From Cucumis sativus (taxonomy: Eukaryota; Streptophyta; Magnoliopsida; Cucurbitales; Cucurbitaceae): 64,000 nucleotides of DNA. Made by a program: the position numbers and the translations under genes. The notes beneath the pieces were generated by a model. It had not been told where the DNA came from and ran no database searches. It saw only the letters and a list, made by a program, of their open reading frames with translations. Position 1 is the stretch's first letter. Each line of letters begins with the position of its first letter. The stretch spans positions 1,426,001-1,490,000 of the forward strand of contig NC_026661.2 in the NCBI RefSeq assembly GCF_000004075.3, in the 5' to 3' direction. Positions 1 through 15,600 of this stretch are shown in pieces.

Positions 1-3000
1 GAATAAACGGATCTACAAGACAGGTATACAACAATAGAACAGATAGCAACTATGAAGGGAAAAAACTTGCAAAACAAAAACAATGTGAGAAGAGATTGAG
101 TTGCGAATCACACTCTCTTTACGTTTTGCAACTCTGCTCGACATATAGACAATTTGAAATTGATAAAACAATTAACTCGATCGAATTTGTACCGGAATAA
201 TCGATTTAAACATAGATACTCATAACTCAAGTTAGAGAGCTATAAAAACAAATCTTCCTAGCAAGGTGGGAATCTCGTTTTGGAATAAATAATAATATAT
301 ATTTTCAAATCAATTTTTCAAGAAAAAAATTATTTTATTTTAGAAAGAATTTTTGTAGCAGCTTAATTTATTTTTAGTGCTTTATATCATATGATTGATT
401 GTTTTGTTCCCTAATAAATTATTTTAATCTGGCAAGTGCCAACATCATCTAGATTTGTTAAAATAAGCATCATGAAGTTAAATAATTGAAACAAATCAGA
501 TTAAGTAAAAAGTACTTAATATTATTCATAATATACTAAATTAATCTACGTTACATAATCAAATTATATAATATTTTGTCCACTAACAATGAAATGAAAA
601 TTATTTTAACCAAAGTAAATTTAGGTCATTGTGATTAGTTTGAGACGAAAGGTTCCAACCCTACTATTCCCTAATTATTATATTAAAAAATAAAAATTAT
701 TTAACTATTTAAAGTTTTTTTTACATAAATATAGATCAAATAACATAAAACTATTACTATTCACTTTTGTTTTAAACTAAACTTAACTCTATTTAAAAAT
801 ATATATGTAACTATACTTTATTCCTTATATTTCATATTATTCTTAATCAATCTCTTAAATTTCAAATATTATATTTAGTTCTACAATTTACATAAAAATT
901 CTTTTGATTTTTTATATTGATTTTCTTAGTTATTTACTACAAATTTAAATTTATCTCAAAACTTAGCATTTAAACAACCTTACTTATTTGGATATGTATT
1001 TAAATAATATTATAAAATTAAAATAAATTCAAACAAAGTTTAAATAGTTAATAAATATATTATTGAACTAAAAAAGTCAACCAAGAATAATCCAATCTCC
1101 ATCTTATATGTTGTTAAATAAAAAAAAATTATACTCTTCTCATATAGTATTAAATTTTTATCAACATGTCAAAAAAATTCTTCAATAATTTCATGTATTT
1201 ATTAGTCTGATATTTGATATAAGGAATGAATCAACATTTATATTATCTCGTAAAATATATGAATTATAAGAAAATTTACAGAATATCGCTGATGTAAAGA
1301 GTAATATAAATAGTATAAGAGAAACTCTATAAAAGTACGGTGAGATATTAATTTTAAACTATATTTTTGAGAAATGTCCACAAAAGATCAATATTTTTTT
1401 AAAAAAAACAACACATTTTATCTAATTGATAATACTCAATTTGACTAATAAGTAAGAATCAAAATTTCTTCTTTTAGATATTTGGTGAATATATAGGCCA
1501 AAGTTTGCACATAAAGGTAAGGATATTTTGGTAAATTGAATAGCGTACAAGCAGGGTTTAGGATGACTTAAGCTAATTGCATGAAGTTATTAGAATAATT
1601 GATAGCCTGTTGCTCTAAAGCTTATAGTATATCAAAAACTCGTATCAAAGATATATTGAAGTTAGGTTTATTTAATATTTTTACTATTATATACTTTTTA
1701 AAATATCAAATAATTTTTATTAGAAAAAACACAAAATATGATCAGGTGGGGAAATGCAAAAAAGTGAAACTGAGAGGCATTAATAAGATTATTTTAGAAT
1801 AAAAACTTTAAGGGAAAAAAATAGAAAAGAAAAGAACTAAGCTGACCAAGCATTTAATATTTGCCCTAATTGGAAGTGTGGTGTCATAAAAGGAGCTTTG
1901 GAATTTTTGTCCTTTCTCTCAAATCTTCTCATTTGTCCTTCCTCCTCTTTTTTTTTTTTTTACTTATTTATGTGAAAATCAAAAACAAAAACAAAAATCC
2001 TTTATTACTTTGACCCTTATACAAGATATATATATATATGTATGTATATGTACACTATTATGAATAATCGGACAAAATATCGTCAAGGAATGGTCATGTG
2101 TTACGCGCCCCACCACTATCAGTTAATTCAAAAACTAGCATTCATCCGCCTTTAAAATCTTAGATGGGATCAATCACACTTATTATACGCTCAATACATA
2201 CATATGGTGTGAATCTAAATTGAACCAATTTTTTAACATCTTTTTTCCTTCCAATTTTTTTTTATTCACATTGAGTTCAGAGTAATTGTCTAAATATTAA
2301 TAATAGTCTTTCTTTTTAACCTTAATTTGTTGAAAACCAAAAATTATAATTAAGAATTGATCTTCTTACAAAAAAAAAAAAAACTTAATATATATATTGA
2401 AATCCAACTTAACACGTATATATTTTACGTTCTAAAATCGGAATACATAGCACATAAACATAAATTTAGATACAAAACACAACACAATGTTTCACACTCT
2501 CAACCCCATAATTGCGCTCTATCGAATCCATCATAGCCAAATGAAAAAAAAAAATGATGTACAATAAGGCAACCCATTTTCACTAGAGTCCATCATTTCA
2601 TTAAACACAAAACAATTATAGTAGATGAAATGAAAGAACTTTATGTCAACCTCAAATCACCATAGGTTGAATTGAACTATTTGGCATCGTGATATCCCAA
2701 CATTTGCCGCCTATTGTGGAGAGTTTAGCTTATTCTACCTGTTCTCTTAAATTTTACTTATAGTTTTACTACACGAGTACGATGAACTATATATAGTCTT
2801 GCAATATCTACATTATTTGGTAACCATTTTTATCTTTGTTTCATATCTTGAGATAGTAATTGCTTTTGTTTTAGATCATATAACTGTTGAAAATACTTTT
2901 AAAAATAGTAAAATGTCATAATCTATTATAGCTCACCTATCGATGTCTCTTACTAAAAAATAATGACATTTTTGTAATATTCGTGTATATATATATCGTT

Positions 3001-6000
3001 CATTTTTACTGTTTTTTAAAATTAATAGTCATCCTTGAGATCTATGTTTGATATCTCTCAAATTGTATAGAATAATTTAGGATATTATGCGCATTATCAA
3101 TCATTTTGAGAACTTGGATTTGATCTTTTTAACTCACATATTGTCATAAAAATAAAATCGTGGATAAAATTAGTATTTATAAACTTAATTTTTAAAACAT
3201 TAAAAATAGAAAATAGAAGATGAAAATTATATTAATATAGGATAATGTATATTAACTTAAACCTTTAGATATGACCGTCAAATAACAAAAGTTTGAAAGT
3301 TTGATTTGCAACTTAAATTTCTCTATTTCTAAATTTTGTAATTAAGAATAATAAAAAAAAATAAAAAGTTCATTCTAAAAGAGAATAAGTGTCTATCCAT
3401 AATAATAAAAGAGAAAAAGAGAAAAAAGAAAGAAAAAAAAAACAATGAGACATTTTTTGCCATTTTAAAAAAATAAAAATACATAATTACATGTGAGAAC
3501 TTCTTAAAATAAGATAAAGTAGAAAACATAAAAATGAAATACGGGTATGGGTGACCCTATGAAAATCAAGTATGATGAGATCACTTTATGAGAGACTTGT
3601 TCAATTAACAATATATATATATATATAATACTTTTCTTTGGCTTAAACTATCAATTAACCCACATGCAATTGTTAGGTATTAAAAGTTGGTCACATCATG
3701 GCATGCATATTGATGCATATTCAAAGTTCAACAATAGCTTTTTGCATCTCATTGACCAAATTACTAATCTATTATGTTAATTAATTAATCTAATTTTATT
3801 ACTAATATTATATGATAATCATGTTGTATATACTACACATATTCATTTTGCTTCATACCCTTTTTTTTAAGTCTTTCAACTTTAATATTCTAATTCAATA
3901 AACTTCTCATTTTAAAATGTTTATCACTCAACTTCGTGAATATCAAATTATTTTTCTTTTATGATACATATTTCGGTGGTTATTTTTCATACAAATATAA
4001 AAGATCAAGTTACCTTATTTTAGAAAAATTAAATCCTTTTTACCATTATAAAATAAGTATTGTTGAAAAAGTTTTAAATAGTTAATTAAATAGAAAACGT
4101 TAACAAATGAATGTCGTTGTCAAATATTTTTACTAATTATCATAAAAAAAATTAGTCATCACTTAAAAGTTTAGAATAATTATGAATTTTTGTTGTCACA
4201 ATCGTAAAAAAATAAAATATTTACCACTTTCTTGAAAAATATACTTAAATAAATATTGTGTTTGTTATAAATAATTTATCAAATTTTGTTCTTTATCTAA
4301 ACTAATTTTCAAGTAATTATTGTTGTTTGATTTTTATTTTCTATAATTAGTTTTGGAAGTGAGAGATTAGACATATAGTTAGGTTTTCACTATAACAATA
4401 ATATCAATTTCTTGCTAAAATTTAGTCCCTAATTAATAAAATAGAACCAAAAAAGAATTACACAAGAAAAATAATATTGGAAAGTGGAAATAAGTAATGA
4501 AGAAATTAGAGAAAAAGAGATTTGAAATTCAAATACATAATAATTAGAAAATAATATTAAAAAAACAATAGTAAAGTGGGGATCCACCCAAACCCATCAT
4601 GTGCAAAATTGTTTGTGCCCACACATATACCATAGCAATTACTTAGGCCCCAATTATATCTTTCATTGTACCCTAATCTTGGAAGAGACTATACCCAATG
4701 AAATAAATCATTTCTTTTTCAGAAAAGAAAAAAGATTTTTTTAAAAAAAATTATGATGATCAAAAGAAAAAAGAGAATCCAATGTGATGATGATGTGTGT
4801 GCATATCATAATTTGGTGATCATCAAATATATATATATATATATACATACACACACATATAGCTAGATCAAGTCACATGTGAATTATGGCTTAAAATATC
4901 ATACAATGGGTACAAAGTGTTTATTTATTTATTTAGCCTATAACTTTTGGGTCATATAAGTATTAATGATTCATGTGAGCACAAATGTAATATCTATTGG
5001 TGATATACTTAACTATCAAAATGAATCAATGTTTTCTTTTGATTCTTAATCTTCACTCAATTATTCATATCAAATTGTTTAGGGAAATTTTAATATGTGT
5101 ATGTGTGTGTGTGTGAATAATTAAGGTTGATGTAAAAGTTACACCTACATGTATAATTTTGGTGGTTGGGCTAACCAATATATTTTTATGTCATGTTCTC
5201 TTCAAAATGGAAATAAAATCAAAAGAGAAAAGAAAAGAAATAAAATGTCAAATGTCATTTCAAGGTCATATGCTATAATTATGTTAATTTATGACTTTTG
5301 AATTCCTAAAAAAATTAGATCTAAAGATTTGTAAGCATAGCTTTATGGGTCCTTTCAATTTTTTTGGGCTCCTTTAAATAAGGAAAGAAGAAATCCATTT
5401 TCAAATAATTAAAATTTTAGGAAATACATTTATTGGTTTTGATATTTCTATCTAATATTTTTTATAATTTAAAAACATTTTAATTAAGGATTGATTGTAG
5501 CAATAAATTGTTGAATTAATGGTGAGTTTCTTTGAATTAATTTTTCACAATTCAAGTATTAAACTTTCTTCATGGAATGCTTAGCTTGCCCCGATCAAAT
5601 AACGTACTTTTAAAAGAAATTTAAATACAACAATACTATTGAAATAAAAACCACATTTTGAAATTAAATATGTATAGAAGATTTTGTTTAATGTGAATAA
5701 AAACCACATTAAGAACACACATAGGTAAGTCCCTTCTTCTTCACATAAACCATATATAATAATCCTGATTTTCCCTCTTCATCTGATCTCCATTACCTTT
5801 GAGGTTGGGTTTCCCATCGTCGTCTAAGTCTATGTAGCTATACATGTTTATGTTCTCTGTTCTCTGGTGTTTTTCTATTCTCAAAAACTCTGTGCTTTAC
5901 TCAAGTATATATACATATATGATAGATATATATATGTATGGGATTCAGAGTCCTCTTTTTCTTTTTTTCATTCTCTCTCTATGCCCTAAAACAAAAGGGT

Positions 6001-7541
6001 ACCCTTCAATTTGTTGGGTGTGGTTGTGGTTGTTGTAGTTGTAGTTGTATCCATGTGACCAAAGTACATGCAAAAACACGTATTTATTTTTTCTTTTGAA
6101 CAAAAAGTTGGAGTCAGAATGAGGAGTACTCTTCAACCATCACTTTCACTTTCTTTTTTCTTCTCAAATGCAAGTGGATGAAGAAAAGAACTATATGGAG
6201 GAGTTAATGGTTTCAGATTTTAGAGAGAGAATCTTTTTTTTTTTTAATTTCACTTTACTCCCCCAGCTATCACCCAATTAATAATTTTGGACTTGTTTGA
6301 ATTATCATATGTATTCGAGAAAATATATACCACACTGTATAGATAGACAAGGAATTTTTTTTAATGGTTTTACTGTAACTACGTGTAAGTTAATTGTAAT
6401 AATTTTAAAATGAGGAGACTCAAAACATTAAGAGGGTCGGGGCTATAAAATCTTACTTTTACTCGAGGTAAATTAGAGGACCAAATGGCAACTTCGGAGG
6501 GTATACAAAAGTTCCCTTAGTTAATTCATTATAAGTTTTTAAGTTTGTAATGATTTAGTATTCATATTTTTAATGTGTAACATTTTAGTCTCTTTAATTT
6601 TAATACTAAATTTTAGTTCATCTTTAATGAGTTAGTCTTGTAAAAATATTTTAGTTAGTAGATAGTGATTTAGTAATTTGGAGTTTTAAAATTTTAAAAC
6701 CCTAATAGTTAATATTTATTTTTTATTTAGTTTCTGCAAATGAAGCATATTTTCTTTTCAATTTTTTAGCCAAATTTAAAAAAAAAAAAATTGGAAAAAA
6801 AAAGTAAAAGAGTTTCCTAAACATATATTGATTTCTTTTAAAACATTACTAGGGAATATAAAAAAAGAATTAAAATGAGTGTTATAAATTTAACTTTCAA
6901 AATCTAAAAGCCAAAAAGTTAAATAATTCTTAAACACGACCTTGATGATTTAATTATAAAAAAAAATAGTTAAGATTATTTGATGTCACCAGATTTAATT
7001 AAATTAATTAGAATGTCAAAAGCCTTTGAGAATTTTTTAAATAATATATTGAATTAAATTGTTACACCTACAGAATTAAATTAACCAAATCAGTCTAATA
7101 ACTAAATTATTTTATACTAAATTGAAAAAATAAGGCTAAATTGTAACGTTAAAAAGAAATGTTTAACTAAATGATTGTTTTAATTAAATTACAAATTTTA
7201 TTTATGGATTTTTGGTCCTTCAAAATTTTAAAATGGTTGAGTAAATGTTTTAAAAGAATAATTATTTATACTTTAGAGGGATGATAGACACGAAATTCAA
7301 TTTTATATATATTACCTTAAAATATCAATATCACTACACATGTTTTCTTTAGAAACAAAAGTCTTATTAAATACAAATTAAAATGTGAAGAACATATAAC
7401 ACATACATTTTAAAGATTGAAAAGCAAATGATTAAATACAAAATATAATAAATATAGTACACCATTTTTGTAAACATTAAAAATGAAGTAAACACATGCC
7501 CTATAATTTAAATTGAAGTGGATGGGAAAGGACTTTAATTT

Positions 7542-7565
7542 AGAGAGAGAGAGAGAGAGAGAAAG
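7542..7565 (+). repeat. (GA)n microsatellite
   Basis: An uninterrupted run of about 12 AG/GA dinucleotides sits in AT-rich intergenic DNA. A shorter imperfect purine tract follows it. Confidence 0.85.
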
Positions 7566-10500
7566 AGAATAGAGAGGTTGGACAAAAGAATCTGTCCAGA
7601 AAGATTATTGGATCTTTGTCACTTTTGAGAATCCTTTTTACTTCACATTACCTTTTCTTTTCTTTTTTTAATCATAAACCCTACAATCCTTCAATACAAT
7701 AAATAGTATTCAAATGTTTGTATAGAAAATATGAAAACGTTCCTTAAGAAATTAGGAGAAAACAAAAGTACAAATTTTGAAAAAATAAACAACATATTAC
7801 TATAAGTTAATTAGTTCATGTTTGATAATTTTTTTTTTTTTTTAGTTTTAAAAGAATAAGTAAATGTTGTTTTACAATTACAAGGTTTTGTTTTTCAATT
7901 TTAGTTAAAAATTCAAGTATTTAGATAAACTAGAAACCGAACGAAAATTATCAAGTCATTGTCGGATAACTATTTACCTTTTAATTTTAGGGTTTGAAAA
8001 TTTAATTACGTTACTTTTCTTATTGCTTTTATTTCTACCGTTTTGATTACTTTCACTAATTAAATATTAAAATTTTTCTTATGAAACTTAAATGATTTTT
8101 ACAAATGACTTAACTTGAGTTTTATCGTTAATATTTTTGTAATATAATTTTTAAAATAAAAAGCTACATAGAAAGGAGGAGAAGATATGGGTTTTAATTT
8201 ATTTTCTCTTTAGAAAATGGTATGAACTATCCAAAGAATATCCAATTATGAATCTCTCTGTCCTATACACAAAATATATTCTTTAAACAGCAAAAGTTGA
8301 CATGAAGAAGAGTAGTTTGTGTTGTTTGATGAGGATATGAAGAATTTTCAATCCCCAATAAAACTTATTGAGAAGAATTTTCAATCATAATGCTCTTTTA
8401 GGAATATGGGAAAGTTTCTACACCAAACTTTACCATCTTTTTTACCCCTTTTTTCTTTCTTTCTTTAATCTTTTTCTTTAAACACAGTGGTTATTTAATA
8501 GATTTCAATGTTTGAGTTGAATTTGTCTCTAATTAACTTTCGTTTAACTCAATCCAAAATAATTGTTTGTGATACACTCTTTTGAAAAGTATTAGAGAAA
8601 CGTTTGCAAAAGGTTTGTCCGAACTACCCAAATGGAGATTGACTAGCGAATTTGAAGGCATGCATGAGAGTTCAATTACGAGACACACTTCTCGAGTAGA
8701 AGTGAAAACCAACCTAAGCTATTCATTAGTGTTAAGTGAAAAAAATTAAAATCGTGTTACTAGTGATCAAAGGATATATAATACAAGGTTTTTGATTGTG
8801 ATGTCAATAATCAAAGTCTCTCATTCTAATAAAATCAATAACAACGAATCATATTGCTAGCACATATTTATTATTCCAAATAAAAATCTTTTTACTATAT
8901 ATATTCAACCATTTATTCTTTATACAATAAATAAGAGAAAGAAGAATAATAATGGTGATTATTATTGAGTTTGACTGATTTTTTGGATATATATAAATAT
9001 GTATTACTTGAATGCTTGACTCAAAGGATCAAATAATTAATTTGATGAGAATCAAATGAATAATGATTCACTCCACTTTGGATTTTATGGAGCCATTTCT
9101 TTCAAACTTAACTAATTTACTAATCATTAAATTCCCACATATTTTCTACATCCTCTCCTTCACTTTTATTTTATTTTATTATTTAAATCATATATTATTC
9201 TTCATATATGTAATTCTTACCCATAAAGTCCAAACATGATGGAGTAGGATCTTTAATATCAATGAAATAATCTCCATGATTAAACATAGAATGATGTTGG
9301 GGAGATTAAGAGAATGCTTAAACTATAATAAATGAATGATTTGTTGATAACATGGTTTGAATATTTTGTATAATTCTTAAGCTATAATGATGAGGATATT
9401 TGAAGTCAATCATCTTCATAACTTTGATCAGTCTTGTAAATATTTTATAATATAGTAAGGATATGAAAATTCGAACACACGTACGTCGGTCATGAGCACA
9501 TTTCACTATTAGACTAAACCTTTTCAACTTTAGTAGAAAGTGGATAGACGAACGGACGATAGATTGATATATATTTGTGTGGACATGATATTAAAGGTAA
9601 ATAATTGATAAAAGGGGATACGGCTCCCACTGCTCCCTCTCCTCCTAAAGAAAAGAAGATGGGGGAATAGACAAAATGGGAGTACATGTGGGGAAGTCTT
9701 AGAAAACTTCAAGTGATAGTGTAGTGTGTGTGTGTTTAGTTAGTGGCACCAAACTAGAGGGCCTACCCCTTACTCCTTAGGGTTGCCTAAATAGCAACGA
9801 GAAAGAAAGGTCACCCTCCCCTACAATGCAACATGTAGGACTTTTAAACACTCTAATAATATGTTGACACCTGTCCTTATTCCTTACCTTATAATTTTAT
9901 AGCTAGAGTGATTTAGATACACATTCCTTAACTGCACCCCCAAAATAATGAAAGAATGTAACCTTATTTCTTCTTTTTAATAAATGGCCGACCCTTAATG
10001 TATCCACTAAATAGTCTCACTTCATTCACCTGTAGGTATAAAATTAATGTTTTTTAGTTGTAGAATTTATTAACTTATTGTATCCACTAAAGTCCTTGAC
10101 CAAATACATCCTTATGACTTATAAATAAAGAATATAATATAGGATCAGTTTATTGATCTATATGTATACTTTTTTTTATTAGATCTTATAAAATAAATTT
10201 GTTTATGATAGAGATGAATTTGTTATAGATTAGAAAGTACGTAGAGTGAATTGTAAGTGATTAAAGTTCAAATAATTGAATCGTTATTACGAAAATTTCT
10301 ATGTTTGTGATGTTACTTTATTTTCATGAAAATTAAGCAACGGAAAGTGTATTTTAGCTTTCAAATTCTTTTTCTTTATATATATATAGGATGATACTTT
10401 CTTTGTTTGTGGAGATGAGATTAAGTGGGTGGTAATTAATTGACATAGATTTCTATAACTTTGATTTTTAACCTCTAATATCCTTAATTGATGTAGTAAG

Positions 10501-10689
10501 AAAAATTAGTTTCTCCTCACATCATTTTTAGAAAGGCATAATTATATTTAATTTTTAATGGTTAGTGTAATAAATGACAAGTTTCAATTATAATGTCGAA
10601 ATTAAAATTAGAAAAACCAATTTGAACAATGACAACCAAAGATGAAGTACAAAGGAAATTACATTCAACCAGGCATGAACTTGGTGTAG

Positions 10690-10760
10690 TTTGGGCCAGC
10701 CCAAAATTAGGAAATTAAGTGCAGCCTTGTTGTTTTGGGCTTATAATAGGCCCATTTCCC
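10690..10760. promoter_or_regulatory. Cluster of TGGGCC/GGCCCA (site II-like) motifs
   Basis: Four motifs lie within 70 bp: TTGGGCC, GCCCAAAA, TTTGGGCTT and AGGCCCATTT. The first two form a near-palindrome (GGGCCAGCCC). In plants such site II elements bind TCP factors and usually lie just upstream of housekeeping genes. Here the nearest recognised gene starts about 1.9 kb downstream, so the cluster is orphaned or belongs to an unrecognised transcript. Confidence 0.4.
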
Positions 10761-12615
10761 CCACCCATCTCAATTGATATCAACTATCTTTGATTCTCTC
10801 ATCACTTAGAAAAATTAGAGTTCGGACCCATGAGATAAGAAAAGTTAGAGGTTCACCCGAGATTTTCGAAAAAATGTAATTTGTGGAATTGAACTTTGTA
10901 TATTAATTTATATAGTGTTGTGGATACAATATCTAATATTTACTCTTTTGATGTTTTCTCTCAAATACAAGTTAAATTGCAAACGAGAAATGGAAATACG
11001 AAGCGGAAGAAGTAATAATATGAATAAATTAATTATACGAAGAAAATAACAATAAAGGCAAAGAAAATAACTTTTCGCAATAATCAAAATCAATAAGAGC
11101 AAATATAAAATTATAAAAAGAAATAATTGACTTCATGATTTTTCTAAAATTGTTATACGAACGAGACAATAAATATTAGCACTTTTGTTATATAACTTCT
11201 ATCAATAATTGCTAGATTTGACATTTAAAAAAGTTTAGTATTTAATTGATTAACATTCATTGTTTTTGTAAATACTTTTATCTTTGTATTATACTTTAAA
11301 TTTATTTTTTAAACTGTGCTATCTATTATGTATTTATTGAGAAAGATAAACTTAATTTTAAAAAGCTAAATATTTGGAAAATGTTAATTATTTTTATAAG
11401 GATAAAAGATGTTTATATCTCTATGATACTAATTCTATGGGTTTTGTACGACATGCATTAATGGATGAAAAGATATTTGAACAAATTAGTTTAAATTAAT
11501 AAATAAGTAAATTTAATTGAAGAATAAAGTATGATTATTAAACTAAATTACTTTAATTAATTAAACACATTTAATAGATTTCTGATCAAAGTACTTATCT
11601 CAATAAACCAATCTGTTAATTAGATTCCTTTAGTGCATTATTAATTCCCAATTTCTCTTTCAGTTTTTTAACTTCTAATCTTTTAGTTTTAATAGTACTT
11701 GACCAATTTTATATTTGCAAATTCTAATAGCATTGAGAATTATGTTCTCCCTACATTATAAATTTTGTTAAAAATATTTTTAATTTTGGAAGTTAGTTTA
11801 GTTTACTTGTTCATGTTCACAACACAAAAATGACTTACTACACACTTAATATTACATTTTTTGTGCATGACATAGAATTTGGACCCAAAATGAAACATGT
11901 TTCACTTTTTAAAACTTATATACATATATATATTATTATATTATATTGTTGACATTTTATTTACGTCATATCAATATGAAATTATAAAGACGGATCACTT
12001 TATACATGCATATTAAATCTCACTGTCGCTACTCTCGTTTTTTATGTTTAGGTTTTCTCTATTTCCACTTGTTACTTCTTTTATTGCTTCCCCTACTACT
12101 CCTTGATCTCTATATTTTCTACACTAATTCAATACATGTACATAATAAGATTGTTTTTGTTGTTGATGAGGCAAACAAAAGTAGAGTCATGAGAGTTAAT
12201 CGTACACGATCATTTATTTTACCTTTCTAATGCTTCAAAATTTTATAGTATATTTTCTATCAACTCTACCTTGATTATATTCTTTCTTAAAGTTTAAGGT
12301 TTAAATCGTTGTATAGGAAGAGCCGGGAACGTAAAAGAAAGGGACGTAGGAAAGTAGGTGACAAGTGTGGAAGGGGAAATAAATACATAGGGGGGAAGAC
12401 AGGAAGAGGTCCCATCAAATTTGTGCGTGTGTTGAGAAATACATTACGAGTAACTGAAACCACCGGACGAACACACAATACACTACTCACAATACAAAAC
12501 CAAACCCGAATCTCAAGCCTCACAATCAAACACCAGCAACAACAACAAGAAGAGGCAGAGCAAATAGGAAGAGACCCACATCCAGATTTCAATCATATTC
12601 TCAAAGCCACCAATT

Positions 12616-15600
12616 ATGAGTGGTGCTGCTCTTCTCAAATCCTCCGCCTCTGAATTGGACTTAGATCGACCCAATATCGAAGATTACTTGCCTTCCGGAT
12701 CCTCTATCCAACAACCCACTGCCAAGCTTCGCCTGTAATCTCCATTTTTCTCTATGTTTCTTCAATTTCATATTGCTTTGAGTTTTTTCTTCTCTTATCA
12801 TGTCGCCCCGATTCCTTCGATTGCCGTTTTCGAGAGATTTGATTAGCTTATTAATTTGTTTTTGGTCATTAGTCGTGATTTGCTCGATATTTCGCCGACC
12901 CTTACCGAGGCTGCTGGTGCTATTGTTGATGTAAGCTTTCCCTTTTCGTTGTTTGCAATTCCTATGTCCTTTGGTTGTTTTCAGGGGGCTGATTGCTTTT
13001 TTCCTTTTTGTCCTGGAAGTGAATTCTTTGAGAGCTGATAGCTCCCCTCCATTTATTTTTAGAAATTTTTGTTGTTAATTTTTTGTTGTGATGATAAATG
13101 TGTAGGATTCGTTTACAAGGTGTTTCAAATCAAACCCACCAGAGCCATGGAATTGGAATATTTATTTGTTCCCTTTGTGGTGCTGTGGAGTGGTGATTCG
13201 GTATTTGTTTCTCTTCCCGGCAAGGTTAGTTTGTTTTGTGTTATGTACTTCACCCATCAACTTTAGCATTTGAGTCTCATCGGTGATTTAATTTGACATC
13301 ACAGTAGGTGATTTAGGATCCTATATTTAAACTTATGCAATGTTATTTCCTCCCTAATTACTATCATACGGGCGGAGTATTTGATGATATAATATTTAAT
13401 TTACCTTCATCGATTAGTTAGGCTTTTACACGCAGCATTGGTCTGATAATGACATGGTCAGTTCTAGTTATATGAACTAACTTTCATTTTTTTGTCTATG
13501 TTTTGTTGACCCAATGGTGCAGGGTTCTCATATTGACGATAGGATGGATAATTTTCCTTTCAACGTTCATTCCAGTGAATCTCCTTCTGAAAGGGCATCC
13601 TAAACTGAGAGCTAAGTTAGAGGTGTGAATGTTTAATTATATCTCTTGTGTGTTCTAATTATACATCTTGTGTACTAGTTTGAGCATAGCTTAATGGATG
13701 AGACACTTATTAATTAACATTTGGACAGCCAATTGTTTGATCTCCTACCCTCAAAATTTCTTGCCTAGTCATATATTTTTCCGTACTTATTAGCATGATA
13801 GTTTAGATTTTTTCTGTGTAATGATTATATGTTTCCTTGTTAGAGGTTTTTGGTGGAGTTGATTTGCAGCTTCTTTGTTGCATCTTGGACTGGAGTTGTT
13901 AAGTATCATGGGCCACGGCCTAGCATCAGACCAAAACAGGTATTTGGGATTTTAGGTTACATTTGGCCCATATATTATCATATTTTCCCTTTTCAAGACG
14001 TTGAGCATCATTCTCGGTGATATATTGTTTTTCTGTCCATTTCCTTGTTGTGTAGGTTTTCGTGGCCAACCACACTTCCATGATTGATTTCATAGTCTTG
14101 GAGCAAATGACTGCCTTTGCTGTTATTATGCAAAAACATCCTGGGTGGGTTGGTGAGTGTATTTAATATGAAAAATGTGAACTGCATATTTAGGTTGTAG
14201 GAGTAAGCCTGGAGTAATTGAAGTTTGAGAGAGACGGTCTTGATATTAATAATCAGTAGAGATGTTTGTCTTCATTTCTAATAGTTATTAGTTATTACAA
14301 TTGCGAATGGTAGATATAATGTAATCAGGAAAGGTCATAATGATCTTCATATTGTAACTTACTTTATTTTATATGTCGTTGAAGGACTGTTGCAAAGCAC
14401 TATATTGGAGAGTATAGGATGTATATGGTTCAACCGTACAGAGTTGAAGGACCGTGAAATTGTAGCAAAGAAGTAAGTGTCGCCATACAACAAGAGCACA
14501 AGAATTACAATAAATACTGGGTTTTAGTGGAATGATTATTAAACTTCTTCATTTTAGGTTAAATGACCACGTTCAAGGGGCTGACAACAATCCTCTTCTT
14601 ATATTTCCTGAAGGAACTTGTGTAAATAACCACTACTCTGTTATGTTCAAGAAGGTATTGCTCAAGTTCAATAGGCTATTTATCAATCCAGTTTTTGCTT
14701 TGTCTAGTTTGTTGAGATTGGCTTTTTTAGTTATTTGGTTTACTATATGATTTCAGGGTGCATTTGAACTTGGATGCTCTGTTTGCCCAATTGCAATCAA
14801 ATACAATAAAATTTTCGTTGATGCTTTTTGGAACAGCAGGAAGTAAGGAGCTTTTTGTGGAGGAATATTACATGTGTTATTTGATTAGTTTTTGTTGATT
14901 GAAACTTTATTCCTGTTTGATATTTGAGGTAAGTGGCTGAAAATATTTTTCAAATTTCTAAAAACGTGTTTGACAATTTTTTTGTTTAGGCAACTTCAAA
15001 GACATGAACGAAACTGTATTTTGTTTTTGAAAATGATGCTTGTGTGCAATAATAAATGTTATTGTTTATGCTTGATAACCTAATTTGCTATATGTTGATA
15101 ATTATGTACGACAAATAGAATGAAGCATAAACAGAAAACTATCATTCTATGCAACTTTCAGAGAATTAAATTAAAATTTAAAAAAAATTAAAATACTGAT
15201 ACCACGCTAAAGAAAACACAGATCCTGATAGCTTAGCTAGTATGCTTATGCTCAAAAGAAAAGGTTTTGGTCATCATGGGGTTTGTGAAAGTTTGCCATC
15301 AGGAGATGCTTAGACCTGGGTTCGTTTCAAATATGCTTAGACCTGGGTTTGCTATGGATTAACGTGGCTAAGTTCTTCTTGCTTAACTTTGGTTGGAAAG
15401 AATTCAATGAATATTTCAAAACAAGCATCTTTCCTTTGCTGGATCGTTTTGATCCATTATCCTGGTGTTTTCTTTATGAATAACTTTGTGTATTTGCACT
15501 TTTTGGCTGGAATGATAATTGATTGTCACTGAATTTGCCACATTTTAGAGTAATTGCCTATCAATGTTAGTGTTATTGCATATGGTTGTTATATCAGGTA

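Larger units (their letters stand above)
1..12300. other. Long AT-rich intergenic region without a recognisable gene
   Basis: I read this stretch on both strands and found no exon series, conserved domain or tRNA. All open frames are short (under about 75 codons), rich in F/I/L/K/N, and lack plausible splice contexts. It holds poly-A/T runs, a GA microsatellite near 7542–7565, short TA and GT runs (about 3611–3630, 4829–4850, 5097–5115), and an isolated TGGGCC/GGCCCA cluster near 10.7 kb. A pyrimidine-rich, less AT-biased patch at about 5730–6200 could be transcribed, but I see no coding potential in it. A diverged old transposon or a non-coding RNA could be hidden here and I would not see it. 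Confidence 0.6.

Noticed and set aside
5844-6136. Two overlapping open frames of about 64 codons
   Set aside because: Low-complexity composition, no homology and no splice context; possibly part of an untranslated transcript at most.
12287-12653. Open frames of 101 and 114 codons on opposite strands before GPAT9
   Set aside because: They overlap each other in the GPAT9 leader; the conserved GPAT9 start at 12616 is in a different frame and explains the region.
15305-15350. Short duplicated word ATGCTTAGACCTGGGTT in GPAT9 intron 9
   Set aside because: Only about 20 bp, two copies, inside an intron; not enough to call a feature.
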